A DNA stretch of 64,000 nucleotides from an uncultured Prevotella sp. (GCA_934217675.1 CAKQCV010000008.1:4048-68047); one strand, 5' to 3'; shown: positions 47,008 to 56,430, counted from the stretch's first letter. Notes: a model not told the origin generated them from the letters alone. A program made the numbers and translations.

Positions 47008-48378
47008 TCATTTCACTTTTATCTTCTTTCCGGCACGGATATTACTACCCTTAATACCGTTCAGTTTACGAAGTTTGCTCACGGTGGTATGGTTCCTTGC
47101 TGCTATTTCCGACAGTGTATCACCATTCCTTACCGTAACATTTTTTTCTTTCTTGCTTTTGTTCTTTCCTTTCTTTCCTCTTTTGTTATTGCTCTTTGTA
47201 CTCTTTGACGAGCCACTGTTCTTATGCGAAACTTTCTTTGAGCTTGTATATCGTGGCTGAGCCGATTCGTCAACTTCCACAAGGGAGCGACGTGTGAGCA
47301 ATTGATCTGCCTGATAGTTATAAATAGAGTCTTCGTTACTGATGAACGAATTCACTACAGATATAGGCAATCTTATTGCCGACGGCTTTGAATTTCCATT
47401 CACTATATCGCGGCGATACTGAGGGTTTAAAGCTCTAAGCTCCTCTATATCAACGCCACACACATCAGCAATCTGCTTAAAGTGCACATCTCTTGTCACC
47501 TGCACCGTATCTGTCTTTGCTGGCAAAGTGGTGCGCATCGGACATATATTGTGGTCGCAATAATATGTCATCACATAGTTTGCCGCGATGAATGCCGGAA
47601 CATATCCCTTTGTTTCTTTTGGCAAATACGGATAAATGGTCCAATAGTCTGTTTCGCCATTTGAGCGTTGTATAGCCTTGCGCACATTCTCCGGTCCACA
47701 GTTATAAGCTGCGATAACAAGATTCCAGTCGCCATATATTTTATACAAGTCGCGCAGGTATCTTGCTGCTGCATACGATGATTTCACGGGGTCGCGACGC
47801 TCGTCAACGAGCGAGTTTATCTCCAATCCGTATTGTTTTCCTGTCGACGGCATAAACTGCCATAATCCTGCAGCACCTACATGTGATGTTGCTTTAGGGT
47901 TAAGTGCCGATTCTATCACTGGCAGATATTTCAGTTCAAGTGGCACTCCGTATGCTTCAAGCGCATCCTCGAATATTGGCATATAGAAGTTTGAGGCACC
48001 AAGCATGTAGCTCACCGAGCGACGAAGTCTACCTGTGTATCTGTCGATAAACTTCTGCACGATATCGTTGTATGGCATTTCCATTATGTTCGGCAGCCTT
48101 TTCAGTCGGTCGATATATACTTCTTTCTCGTATGTGCGGTTTTCGTTACGGAAGTTGCAGTCATCATCAAATCTCAAGTATTTCTTTGAGTAATACTCCT
48201 GCAAGAGGTCATCAAATTCTGTGTCCATAGATTCTGGCACATCGATAACTTCTTCATTTCCGTCTTTGTCCTTTACCGTTATTTCGTTGTCGTCGTTTGT
48301 TTGAGCAAGCAGACCACTGTTTCCGCCTATCAGCAGAAGTGCTGCTATTGCTGCACTTTTTATATTTAGTTTCATCAT
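47008..48378 (-). CDS. Lytic transglycosylase with LysM domain (MltD-like)
   Basis: A periplasmic enzyme cleaving the glycan strand of peptidoglycan, about 456 residues with a signal peptide (1-26). The SLT domain (about 120-280) contains the catalytic glutamate in PVIESALNPKATSHVGAAGLWQFMPSTG and the later YNCGPENVRKAI and YPYLPKETKGYVP motifs. A basic Ser/Lys/Asn-rich linker (about 370-410) leads to one LysM domain at the C-terminus (VRNGDTLSEIAARNHTTVSKLRKLNGI), which holds peptidoglycan. The ATG at 48378 is chosen over an upstream start because it places the signal peptide at the end. It follows the DUF5683 gene directly. Confidence 0.92.
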   Translation of the reverse strand: MMKLNIKSAAIAALLLIGGNSGLLAQTNDDNEITVKDKDGNEEVIDVPESMDTEFDDLLQEYYSKKYLRFDDDCNFRNENRTYEKEVYIDRLKRLPNIMEMPYNDIVQKFIDRYTGRLRRSVSYMLGASNFYMPIFEDALEAYGVPLELKYLPVIESALNPKATSHVGAAGLWQFMPSTGKQYGLEINSLVDERRDPVKSSYAAARYLRDLYKIYGDWNLVIAAYNCGPENVRKAIQRSNGETDYWTIYPYLPKETKGYVPAFIAANYVMTYYCDHNICPMRTTLPAKTDTVQVTRDVHFKQIADVCGVDIEELRALNPQYRRDIVNGNSKPSAIRLPISVVNSFISNEDSIYNYQADQLLTRRSLVEVDESAQPRYTSSKKVSHKNSGSSKSTKSNNKRGKKGKNKSKKEKNVTVRNGDTLSEIAARNHTTVSKLRKLNGIKGSNIRAGKKIKVK

Positions 48379-48405
48379 TTTCTTTTGTTGTTCTTTATCT
48401 CGCAA

Positions 48406-49119
48406 TCAGAAATTCAGCGAGCACTGCAGTCCGAGCGAGGATGCTTTTACAGGATTTGCCGACGAATGATTGTTTATAACCGACGGTTCTATCCTCAAGC
48501 TCAAATCCTTTGATATATCAAACTGCGATAGTGATGCATCCACGTATGCATCGATAACCGACAGGGCATACACTCCTATCAGGCAGAATATGCTCAAGTC
48601 GCGGTATTTTCTGTAATAATCTTTACGACGCTTAAAGAGATTCTGGTATCTCTCCTTATTCTCATCGTTTATTGTCATCCCAAGATGCAAGAACTGGTTG
48701 TAGCTCTCTGTCGTTGGGTCATCGTCCATAATGTCAAGATATGCCTGCGAATAATCGCGATACATCTGGTTATTCCAACGCCAAGCGTATATGCATCCCA
48801 AGAATCCGCCATACACGATAGGCAGTTTCCAGTATTTGCGGTTATAGATCTGCCCTCCTCCTGGCAGCACTATGGCAAGCCACATGGCTCTCTTTGGATC
48901 TGGAGCCCATGTTGCCCAATCGCGCTTAACCGGCTTCTTGGCAATATTAGCCATGGTGTCCACCTTATTATATATAAGGGTGTCGCGCAACGACTCCACC
49001 GCAACAGGCTGTTCTTGTGTTTCCACCAAGCTCTCAGCCTTCATCTCGCTGGTTGTCATCACGGTCATTACCGACAGGCAAGTCAATATTTTTCGTATAC
49101 TGCTATACACGTTGCGCAA
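48406..49119 (-). CDS. DUF5683-domain protein
   Basis: A 237-residue protein of unknown function, well known in Bacteroidetes next to parAB. It has an N-terminal export-like hydrophobic segment and the core DUF5683 pattern PDPKRAMWLAIVLPGGGQIYNRKYWKLPIVYGGF near residues 75-105 (a loop-helix with GGGQIYN). Two further hydrophobic segments follow near 105 and 180. The start codon is uncertain: TTG at 49119 or GTG at 49110. It begins 3 or 12 bp after parB, so it is part of the parA-parB-DUF5683-mltD operon. An envelope role is inferred from the neighbours. Confidence 0.85.
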   Translation of the reverse strand: MRNVYSSIRKILTCLSVMTVMTTSEMKAESLVETQEQPVAVESLRDTLIYNKVDTMANIAKKPVKRDWATWAPDPKRAMWLAIVLPGGGQIYNRKYWKLPIVYGGFLGCIYAWRWNNQMYRDYSQAYLDIMDDDPTTESYNQFLHLGMTINDENKERYQNLFKRRKDYYRKYRDLSIFCLIGVYALSVIDAYVDASLSQFDISKDLSLRIEPSVINNHSSANPVKASSLGLQCSLNF

Positions 49120-49122
49120 ACT

Positions 49123-50013
49123 TTAGTCTTTCAATTTATCGAGCACTGCCATGATGTGCTCCAACTCGTCAGCATTGGCAAACGGGATGCTGATTTTTCC
49201 TTTTCCCTTTGGCGAGCATGTCATCTGCACCTTTGTTGAGAAGAAAGACGACAAGCGGTCTTTAAGAGCGTTGAACTCCTCTGGCAACTGCACCTTCGAG
49301 GATATCACCTTCTTTCCACTCGTCACATCTTCGCCACTGTTCAGCTGCTTGGCTATCTCCTCCACTTTTCTCACGGAGTATCCGTTTTTCTGGATTTCCT
49401 TAAACACTTTTATCTGCAGCGACGGAGAGTCGATAGAGAGCAGTGCCCTGGCATGCCCCATATCTATTTCTTTTTTCTGTAAAGCCATCTGCACTTGTGC
49501 CGGGAGTTTCAGCAGTCGCAGATAGTTTGTTATCGCCGTGCGGCTTTTTCCCACCCGCTCCGAAACTTTCTCTTGTGTCATCCCTGAGTTCGACAGCAGA
49601 TGTTCGTATGCAAGTGCTATCTCTATAGCGTTCAGGTCTTCTCTCTGGATATTCTCCACGAGAGCCATCTCCATAACATTCTCGTCTCTTGCTGTGCGGA
49701 TATAAGCCGGTATTGTTTCAAGTCCGGCAAGCTGCGATGCTCTCCATCGGCGCTCTCCGGCTATTATCTGGTATTTGTCGTCTGCCACCTGTCTCAATGT
49801 GATTGGCTGTATGATACCTATCTCACTGATACTGTTGGCAAGTTCCTGTAGGGCGTCCTCATCAAACTCTCGTCGTGGTTGGTTCGGATTCGGCTCTATT
49901 TTGTTCAAATCTATTTCGTTTATCGTTGAACTTCCTTGCGGACGCACATCGTCCGTGGATATAAGGGCGTCGAGTCCGCGTCCCAAAGCACTGTATCTCT
50001 TGTGTACTCCCAT
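49123..50013 (-). CDS. parB: Chromosome partitioning protein ParB
   Basis: A CTP-using DNA clamp loaded at parS sites, 296 residues. The N-terminal ParB/Sulfiredoxin domain holds PNPNQPRREFDEDALQELANSI near residue 36-58 and GERRWRASQLAG near 86-97. The KorB-like helix-turn-helix is near 140-165 (TQEKVSERVGKSRTAITNYLR). The C-terminal dimerisation part is short. It begins 10 bp after parA. No perfect parS palindrome was noticed nearby. Confidence 0.95.
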   Translation of the reverse strand: MGVHKRYSALGRGLDALISTDDVRPQGSSTINEIDLNKIEPNPNQPRREFDEDALQELANSISEIGIIQPITLRQVADDKYQIIAGERRWRASQLAGLETIPAYIRTARDENVMEMALVENIQREDLNAIEIALAYEHLLSNSGMTQEKVSERVGKSRTAITNYLRLLKLPAQVQMALQKKEIDMGHARALLSIDSPSLQIKVFKEIQKNGYSVRKVEEIAKQLNSGEDVTSGKKVISSKVQLPEEFNALKDRLSSFFSTKVQMTCSPKGKGKISIPFANADELEHIMAVLDKLKD

Positions 50014-50023
50014 TTATTTTTTA

Positions 50024-50800
50024 TTATTTGCTTACTTTTTCGTTCTTGTTGATTATTTCCTTGGCAAGTGCGAGATGGTTCTTGCTTCCTGTCGAATCGG
50101 CATCATATAGTATCACGGGCAGTCCATGACTTGGCGACTCGCTGAGTTTCACGTTTCTCTGTATAACTGTTTTGAACACGAGTTCCTGAAAATGCCTCTT
50201 CACCTCATAATAGATTTGGTTGGCGAGCCTCAAACGGCTGTCATACATTGTGAGCAGGAAGCCTTCTATTTCAAGTTTCGGGTTCAGCTTGCTTTTTATT
50301 ATCTTTATCGTGTTAAGCAACTTGCTGATTCCCTCAAGGGCGAAATATTCACATTGCACTGGGATTATCACCGAGTCGGCTGCAGTCAAGGCATTTACGG
50401 TTATCAGTCCGAGCGACGGAGAACAGTCTATCAGTATATAGTCGTAATCGCCACGTATTGGTTGCAGCAATTTCTTTATCACTTGTTCACGATGATCGAG
50501 ATTTAGCATTTCTATCTCGGCGCCTACCAAATCTATATGACTGGGTATGATGTCCAACCCGTCTATATCTGTAGTATAAACAGCGTCTCTAACATCTGCT
50601 TGGTCTATTATACATTCGTATAGCGTGCAATCCACATCTTTCGAATTCACTCCGAGTCCGCTTGAAGCATTTGCCTGAGGATCGGCATCAATCACAAGAA
50701 CTTTTTTTTCAAGTGTTGCCAATGATGCTGCCAAATTTATCGTAGTGGTTGTCTTGCCCACTCCACCTTTTTGGTTTGCCAATGCTATAATCTTTCCCAT
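50024..50800 (-). CDS. parA: Chromosome partitioning ATPase ParA/Soj
   Basis: A deviant-Walker ATPase for chromosome segregation, 258 residues. It has the KGGVGKTTTTINLAASLA Walker A at residues 10-27, VIDADPQANASSGLG near 36-50, the Walker B YILIDCSPSLGLITVNALTAADS, and a short C-terminus without the N-terminal DNA-binding helix of plasmid ParAs. This makes it the chromosomal Soj type. It is the first gene of the operon. Confidence 0.96.
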   Translation of the reverse strand: MGKIIALANQKGGVGKTTTTINLAASLATLEKKVLVIDADPQANASSGLGVNSKDVDCTLYECIIDQADVRDAVYTTDIDGLDIIPSHIDLVGAEIEMLNLDHREQVIKKLLQPIRGDYDYILIDCSPSLGLITVNALTAADSVIIPVQCEYFALEGISKLLNTIKIIKSKLNPKLEIEGFLLTMYDSRLRLANQIYYEVKRHFQELVFKTVIQRNVKLSESPSHGLPVILYDADSTGSKNHLALAKEIINKNEKVSK

Positions 50801-50952
50801 TTTGTCCTTTCTGTTATGATAAGTGTGCCATAACTTAGTTTAAACAAACTACACATTACAGCGAATTTAGATGCAAAGATACATATTATTATGGGATTAT
50901 CGGAGATTTTAAACCTTTTTTCGTACTTTTGCAAGCAAAAGAAGATGAATTT

Positions 50953-51720
50953 ATGAAAAATAAGAGACCTTTAATACTGATTTCAAACGACGACGGCTAT
51001 GCGGCAAAGGGCATAAACTGTCTTATCGAGTTTGTGCGTGGATTCGGGGATATTATCGTGTGTGCACCTGAATCGGCACGATCGGGATTTTCGTGTGCGT
51101 TTTCTTCTGAAACACCTCTAAGGCTGTCGCTCGTCAGAAAGGAGGAGCATTTGCAGGTCTGGGCATGCAACGGCACACCGGTGGACTGTGTAAAAATGGC
51201 TTTCAGCCAGATTTGCGACCGCCGCCCTAACTTGATTTTGAGTGGCATCAATCATGGAAACAACGCTTCGGTAAACACTCATTATAGTGGCACAATGGGG
51301 GTGGCTCGCGAGGGATGCATGAAGGGGGTACCGGCTGTGGCTTTTTCTCTTTGCGATTATGATGCGGATGCCGACTTCTTGCCAGCAGCCAGACTTATAA
51401 AGATTATCACTGGCAGAGTGCTTGAGGAGGGATTGCCAATGAACACATGTCTGAACGTTAACTTCCCGAAAGTCAAGGAGTTCAAGGGCACTAAGGTGTG
51501 CAGGATGTGTAATGGCATTTGGGAGAACGAAGTGGTTAAGCAGCGCCATCCGCGTGGTTACGACTACTATTGGATGGTGGGCGAATTCCGCGACACCGAA
51601 CCTGATGCTGCCGACACTGACGAGTGGGCTCTTGCCAATGGATATGTGGCTATCACTCCTACCACTATCGATATCACTGCATATTCTGCAATGGATAGGA
51701 TAAAGGAATGGGAACTTTAA
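50953..51720 (+). CDS. surE: 5'/3'-nucleotidase SurE
   Basis: A divalent-metal nucleotidase acting on nucleoside monophosphates and surviving stationary phase, about 255 residues. The N-terminal motif SNDDGYAAKGI holds the metal aspartates. SGINHGNN near residue 95-100 and YSGTMGVAREG provide further ligands. A -7 box TACTTTTG at 50924-50931 leaves a short leader, so ATG 50953 is preferred over the TTG at 50929. It lies 16 bp before lpxB on the same strand. Confidence 0.94.
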   Translation: MKNKRPLILISNDDGYAAKGINCLIEFVRGFGDIIVCAPESARSGFSCAFSSETPLRLSLVRKEEHLQVWACNGTPVDCVKMAFSQICDRRPNLILSGINHGNNASVNTHYSGTMGVAREGCMKGVPAVAFSLCDYDADADFLPAARLIKIITGRVLEEGLPMNTCLNVNFPKVKEFKGTKVCRMCNGIWENEVVKQRHPRGYDYYWMVGEFRDTEPDAADTDEWALANGYVAITPTTIDITAYSAMDRIKEWEL

Positions 51721-51736
51721 CGAAAGGGCGTGATGT

Positions 51737-52903
51737 ATGAAATATTATCTTATTGCTGGTGAGGCAAGTGGCGATTTGCATGCTTCCCGACTGATGAGGG
51801 CTATTAAGGAAAAAGACCCTGAGGCTGAATTTCGTTTCATCGGTGGCGACTTGATGGCAAAGGTTGGAGGCTCTATGCTGAAACATTACCGCGAACTTGC
51901 TTATATGGGTTTCATCCCCGTATTGCTGCATCTCAAAACTATTCTCAGCAATATGGAAGCATGCAAAAGGGATATTGAGAGGGTATGCCCTGATGTGCTT
52001 ATCCTCATCGATTATCCGGGCTTTAATCTCAGCATCGCCAAGTTTGTTCATTCTCATACCAACATTCCTATATTCTACTATATCTCGCCTAAGATTTGGG
52101 CATGGAAGGAGTATCGCATAAAGAATATAAAGAGGGATATCGACGGATTGTTTTCTATCTTGCCTTTCGAAGTGGATTTCTTTGAGAACAAGCATCACTA
52201 TCCTATTCACTATGTGGGAAATCCCACTGCCGACGAGGTTGAGGAATTCAAAAACGCATATAATGAGTCTTTCGGAGAGTTCACAAGCAGGAACAGCCTT
52301 GCCGACAAACAGATAATAGCACTGCTTGCGGGTAGCCGCAAGCAGGAAATCAAGGATAATCTGCCACACATGATTAGGGCAGCAAAAAGGGTGGCTGGCA
52401 ACAACTGTCAGATTGTTATAGCCGGCGCACCGGGCATCGACCGTTCTTATTATGACGAATTCATACATGCCAAGGGAGTGGAGATTGTTTTCAACCAGAC
52501 TTACGAGTTGCTTTTCCATTCTCGCGTGGCTGCCGTAACGAGCGGCACGGCTACTCTCGAAACGGCACTCTTCAATGTTCCGCAGGTGGTGTGCTATGAA
52601 ACACCGCTTCCTAAGGTCATCGGTTTCTTGCGCCGTCATCTGCTGAAGGTCAAGTATATTTCGCTGGTAAACCTCATTGCCAACCGCACGGTGGTCAAGG
52701 AGCTTGTGGCTGATTCTTTCAGCGAGAACAACATCGCGGCTGAGCTGTCGGCTCTGGTTGCCGACGGCAAGGAAAGAAGTGTTATGCTTGAAGGCTACGC
52801 TGATGTGAAACACATTCTTGGAGACAAGCATGCAGCTGAGAATGCTGCCGAGAAAATGATTAGTTCTCTTTCTGGCAAATATAACAGCAAAGACAGGGTG
52901 TAG
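51737..52903 (+). CDS. lpxB: Lipid-A-disaccharide synthase
   Basis: A GT19 inner-membrane-associated glycosyltransferase joining UDP-2,3-diacylglucosamine and lipid X, 388 residues. Motifs: AGEASGDLHASRLMRAI near residue 7, DYPGFNLSIAKF near 94, YYISPKIWAWKEYRIKNI near 114 and LLAGSRKQEIKDNLP near 196, then SGTATLETALFNVPQVVCY near 274. It begins 16 bp after surE. Together with LptD it supports an LPS-bearing cell envelope. Confidence 0.96.
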   Translation: MKYYLIAGEASGDLHASRLMRAIKEKDPEAEFRFIGGDLMAKVGGSMLKHYRELAYMGFIPVLLHLKTILSNMEACKRDIERVCPDVLILIDYPGFNLSIAKFVHSHTNIPIFYYISPKIWAWKEYRIKNIKRDIDGLFSILPFEVDFFENKHHYPIHYVGNPTADEVEEFKNAYNESFGEFTSRNSLADKQIIALLAGSRKQEIKDNLPHMIRAAKRVAGNNCQIVIAGAPGIDRSYYDEFIHAKGVEIVFNQTYELLFHSRVAAVTSGTATLETALFNVPQVVCYETPLPKVIGFLRRHLLKVKYISLVNLIANRTVVKELVADSFSENNIAAELSALVADGKERSVMLEGYADVKHILGDKHAAENAAEKMISSLSGKYNSKDRV

Positions 52904-52961
52904 GCTGTGGCATGCACTAAAAGATTTGTTTTAATGATTTTAATTGCATAAAATTTTTATT

Positions 52962-53705
52962 ATGAACATAAAGATAAAAACTACCGAGGGGGATATCATT
53001 GTCCGCCTCTACGATGAAACTCCTAAGCATCGCGACAATTTCATAAAGCTTGCCAAGGAGGGGTATTTCAACGGAACTTTGTTCCATCGCGTAATTAAGG
53101 ATTTCATGATTCAGGGTGGAGACCCTGACAGTAAGGGTGCTCCTAAGGGGAAAATGTTAGGCACTGGCGGACCTGACTATACTATTCCAGCTGAATTTGT
53201 TTATCCTAAGTATTTCCACAAGCGTGGTGCGCTGAGTGCTGCTCGCCTTGGCGATGAGGTGAACCCTGAACGTGAAAGCAGCGGAAGCCAGTTCTACATC
53301 GTTTGGGGAAAGGTGTACAAGCCGGCGGAACTGAAACAAATGGAAAAACAACTTGAGATGCAGCAGGAGCAAACCATCTTTAACCAACTGGCAAAGGAGA
53401 ACCGCGACAAGATTATGGAACTGCGACGCAACCGCGACAGGGCTGGCTTGCAGGAGCTTCAGGATGAGCTTATTGCCGAGACCAAGGCTATCAGCATGGA
53501 GAAAGGCAAGCCGTCGTTCACTGATGAGCAGCGCGAGGCTTATACATCTGTTGGGGGCACTCCGTTCCTTGACAATCAGTACACGGTGTTCGGAGAGGTC
53601 GTTGAGGGGCTTGATGTCGTGGAGAAGATACAGAACTGCGAAACTCTGCGTGGCGACCGACCTAAAGATGACATAAGCATGACTGTTGAGATTGTAGAGG
53701 ACTGA
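52962..53705 (+). CDS. Cyclophilin-type peptidylprolyl isomerase with helical insertion
   Basis: A prolyl isomerase of 247 residues with no signal peptide, so it is predicted cytosolic. The cyclophilin core is seen in FHRVIKDFMIQGGDPDSKG near residue 42-60, FYIVWGKVYKP near 110, and FLDNQYTVFGEVVEGLDVVEKI at the end. Between these, residues about 120-190 form a charged helical insertion rich in Glu, Lys and Gln (LKQMEKQLEMQQEQ..., RRNRDRAGLQELQDEL), predicted as coiled coil, which breaks the ordinary fold between strands. ATG 52962 is chosen over a TTG at 52944. It is transcribed with fur at 34 bp. Confidence 0.92.
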   Translation: MNIKIKTTEGDIIVRLYDETPKHRDNFIKLAKEGYFNGTLFHRVIKDFMIQGGDPDSKGAPKGKMLGTGGPDYTIPAEFVYPKYFHKRGALSAARLGDEVNPERESSGSQFYIVWGKVYKPAELKQMEKQLEMQQEQTIFNQLAKENRDKIMELRRNRDRAGLQELQDELIAETKAISMEKGKPSFTDEQREAYTSVGGTPFLDNQYTVFGEVVEGLDVVEKIQNCETLRGDRPKDDISMTVEIVED

Positions 53706-53739
53706 TGGTTTTATATTGTTGCTTTAATACTGAAATATA

Positions 53740-54171
53740 ATGAACAGCGAGGATATTGAAAAAAGGCTTGAGCAGAAGGGGGTAAAGCCTACTGCCAACA
53801 GAATCCTTGTATATAAAGTGCTTGCCGGACTTAAAAATCCGGCAAGCCTTTCTAATATTGAGGGTTTACTGCTGTCGATGGACAAGTCGAGCATCTTCCG
53901 TGTGCTCACGCTTTTCCATGAACATGATGTGGTACATTCGTTCGAGGACGGCAGAGGTATTTTGAATTATGAACTTTGCCTCAGCAAAGGGGCGTGCAAC
54001 ATGAAAGACAATCATGTGCATTTTTATTGCGAGTCATGCCAACGCTCGTTTTGCTTGGAGGATGTGCATATCCACGACATCCAGTTGCCTGAGGGGTTTC
54101 ATGCTCATTCTCTGTCGTTTGTCATCAAGGGCGAATGTGCTGACTGTCGCAGGAAGAACCACCACATTTGA
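53740..54171 (+). CDS. Fur-family metal-responsive repressor
   Basis: A metal-dependent DNA-binding repressor of 143 residues. The winged helix spans about 1-80 (VKPTANRILVYKVL, SSIFRVLTLFHEHDVVH). The metal/dimerisation part has histidines in DNHVHFYCESCQ and the two zinc CxxC pairs CESC near residue 98 and CADC near 136. It is close to the Fur/Zur/PerR group. Its 3' end overlaps the convergent P-type ATPase by 47 bp, which suggests metal control of that pump. Which metal it senses cannot be told. Confidence 0.9.
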   Translation: MNSEDIEKRLEQKGVKPTANRILVYKVLAGLKNPASLSNIEGLLLSMDKSSIFRVLTLFHEHDVVHSFEDGRGILNYELCLSKGACNMKDNHVHFYCESCQRSFCLEDVHIHDIQLPEGFHAHSLSFVIKGECADCRRKNHHI

Positions 54172-56041
54172 TTGACAATGCACGCATTGCATTGAGCACG
54201 GCTATCACCGTGACGCCTACATCGGCAAACACTGCCATCCACATTGTGGCTGTGCCAAATGCTGCGAGAAGCAACACAAGCAGTTTCACGCCTATTGCAA
54301 ATGCCACGTTCTGGCGGGCTATGCCTATTGTGCGGCGGGCTATGCTTATTGACAGGGCTATCTTCGATGGTTTGTCGTCCATCAGTACCACGTCGGCGGC
54401 TTCTATTGCTGCATCTGAACCTAAGGCTCCCATTGCTATGCCTACATCGGCACGGGCGAGCACCGGGGCATCGTTTATGCCGTCGCCAACGAATGCCACA
54501 CTTTTGTTTCCTCTTTTTTCATTTATTGTTTTCTCCATTGCTTGCACTTTGTCGGTTGGCATCAGTTCTGTGTGCCACTCGTCGATATGCAGCTCTTTTG
54601 CCACGTGCTCTCCCACTTCATGCCTGTCGCCGGTGAGCATCACGGTTTTCTCCACTCCTATCTTCTTCAACTGGCTTATAGCGTCTTTGGCATCTTCTTT
54701 CAGCACATCCGACACTACTATGTGGCCGGCATACTCGCCGTCTATTGCCACATGCACTATTGTGCCCACTTTATGACATTGGTGCCATTCTGCTCCTATC
54801 GCTTCCATCAGTTTGCTGTTACCCACGTATACTGTCTTACCGTTAACAATGGCTTTCACGCCTTTGCCTGCTATTTCCTCCACACTGTCCACTTTGCATC
54901 CATCGTCTTCATTTCCAAATGCAGCTTTCAGCGACTGGGCTATCGGGTGGGTTGAATATCTCTCCACATGTGCGGCAAGGTGCAGCAACTCTCTCTCGTC
55001 AAGGTCTTTAGGGTGGATTGCCTCTACTTCAAACTTGCCTTTTGTCAGCGTTCCGGTCTTGTCAAACACCACGGTTCCCGTTGCTGCCAGTGTATCCATA
55101 TAGTTGGAGCCTTTTATTAGCACTCCGTGTTTTGAGGCTCCGCCGATTCCTGCAAAGAATGTTAGCGGAACTGAAATTACAAGGGCGCATGGGCATGAAA
55201 CCACAAGGAAGGTCAATGCTCTGTTCAACCAAACGGGGAGTGTGGTGATGTAGCTGTCGCCAAAGAATGGGGGGATGAATGCCAATGCTATTGCCACACA
55301 CACCACTATTGGAGTGTAGACATGGGCGAATTTAGCTATAAAGGTTTCGCTCCTCGATTTGTTCTCACTGGCGTTTTCAACAAGGGCAAGTATCTTGCTT
55401 ACGGTTGATTCGCCATAGGTCTTCGACACTTTCACGCTGATTGCACCTGAGATGTTCACACAGCCCGACACCACTTCGTCGCCAATGCCTGCCGAACGGG
55501 GAATGCTCTCACCGGTAAGTGCCACGGTGTCAAGGCTTGTCTTGCCTTCTGTTATCGTTCCGTCAAGGGGGATTTTCTCTCCTGGCTTAACGGTTATCGT
55601 CTCGCCAACAGCCACTTCTTCTGGTTTCACAACTTCTGTCTTGCCGTTTCTCTGCACATTTGCCACATCTGGACGGATGTTCATTAGGTGGGAGATTGAC
55701 TTGCGACTGTTGTCCTCGGCATAGTCTTCAAAGAGTTCGCCTATTTGGAAGAAGAGCATTACGAACACTGCTTCGGGGAATTCGGTCTCGGCTCCTGGCA
55801 GGAAACCGATGAATAGTGCTCCGATGGTGGCTACACACATCAGGAAGTCTTCGTCGAACACTTCACCTTCCATTATTCCTTCTGCTGCCTCACCTATCAC
55901 ATCATAGCTTATCAACAGAAATGGCACAAGGTATACCAATAGCAGTTGCCACACTGCAAGTCCCATTGTTTTCTCCACTACAACTGCTGCCACAAGCAGC
56001 ACGGCTGTAATAATGATTCTAAGGAGTTTCTTTTTATCCAT
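54125..56041 (-). CDS. Heavy-metal P1B-type ATPase (Zn/Cd/Co exporter-like)
   Basis: An inner-membrane metal-pumping ATPase of 638 residues. It has the transmembrane CPC metal motif (VVSCPCALVISVPL, near residue 285), the phosphorylated aspartate in FDKTGTLTKG near 325, the HP of YSTHPIAQSL, and GDGINDAPVLARADVG near 540. There is no N-terminal HMA domain, but the C-terminus carries CGGSSCDSQH, which could bind metal. The CPC with a DVGVTVIAVLNAMRAL end matches the Zn2+/Cd2+ subgroup. The overlap with the Fur-family gene suggests joint regulation. Confidence 0.93.
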   Translation of the reverse strand: MDKKKLLRIIITAVLLVAAVVVEKTMGLAVWQLLLVYLVPFLLISYDVIGEAAEGIMEGEVFDEDFLMCVATIGALFIGFLPGAETEFPEAVFVMLFFQIGELFEDYAEDNSRKSISHLMNIRPDVANVQRNGKTEVVKPEEVAVGETITVKPGEKIPLDGTITEGKTSLDTVALTGESIPRSAGIGDEVVSGCVNISGAISVKVSKTYGESTVSKILALVENASENKSRSETFIAKFAHVYTPIVVCVAIALAFIPPFFGDSYITTLPVWLNRALTFLVVSCPCALVISVPLTFFAGIGGASKHGVLIKGSNYMDTLAATGTVVFDKTGTLTKGKFEVEAIHPKDLDERELLHLAAHVERYSTHPIAQSLKAAFGNEDDGCKVDSVEEIAGKGVKAIVNGKTVYVGNSKLMEAIGAEWHQCHKVGTIVHVAIDGEYAGHIVVSDVLKEDAKDAISQLKKIGVEKTVMLTGDRHEVGEHVAKELHIDEWHTELMPTDKVQAMEKTINEKRGNKSVAFVGDGINDAPVLARADVGIAMGALGSDAAIEAADVVLMDDKPSKIALSISIARRTIGIARQNVAFAIGVKLLVLLLAAFGTATMWMAVFADVGVTVIAVLNAMRALSIKCGGSSCDSQHIRP

Positions 56042-56260
56042 ATCTTATTTTTTGTTTTAGTTGCTTGTCTTTTGTTTTTTACATCGGCAAAGGTACTGAC
56101 TATGTTTTGCAATCGGGTTGCATTTTTGGGTGTGGCGTGTTTTTTTATACATCAATCTGAAAGAAGAGGCTTTAGGAAAGCTACCATAAAAAGGCTAATT
56201 AAAAACAGCAAAACAAGGGTCTTTCTTTTAGTATATATTTACATATCCAAATATTGCTTT

Positions 56261-56373
56261 GCGCCACTTGCGCCACTTGCGCCATTGCGCCAATTTAATA
56301 AAACAGTATAAAAACACCACTTTTTGGCTATTTGGCGCAATTGGCGCAATGGCGCAAGTGGCGCAAGTGGCGC
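56261..56373. repeat. 35-bp perfect inverted repeat built of GCGCCACTT units
   Basis: The left arm 56261-56295 and right arm 56339-56373 are exact reverse complements (35 bp), with a 43-bp loop. Each arm contains two tandem 9-bp GCGCCACTT units, followed by GCGCCATT and GCGCCAATT. The arms are far more G+C-rich than the A+T-rich surroundings. A transcript through it would fold into a 35-bp helix; alternatively it could be a recombination or protein-binding site. Confidence 0.85.
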
Positions 56374-56430
56374 AAGCGTTTGTATAAATAAGTTAAAAGC
56401 AAATGTAAGAACTTCAAGTTTATATTTTCA

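Noticed and set aside
49123..50800. parAB as a sign of the replication origin
   Set aside because: No dnaA, DnaA-box cluster or perfect parS was noticed; parAB with DUF5683 occurs in this order away from oriC as well.
56261..56373. Tandem GCGCCACTT units as a CRISPR or minisatellite array
   Set aside because: The units are only duplicated in each arm, and the exact palindrome explains the pattern better.
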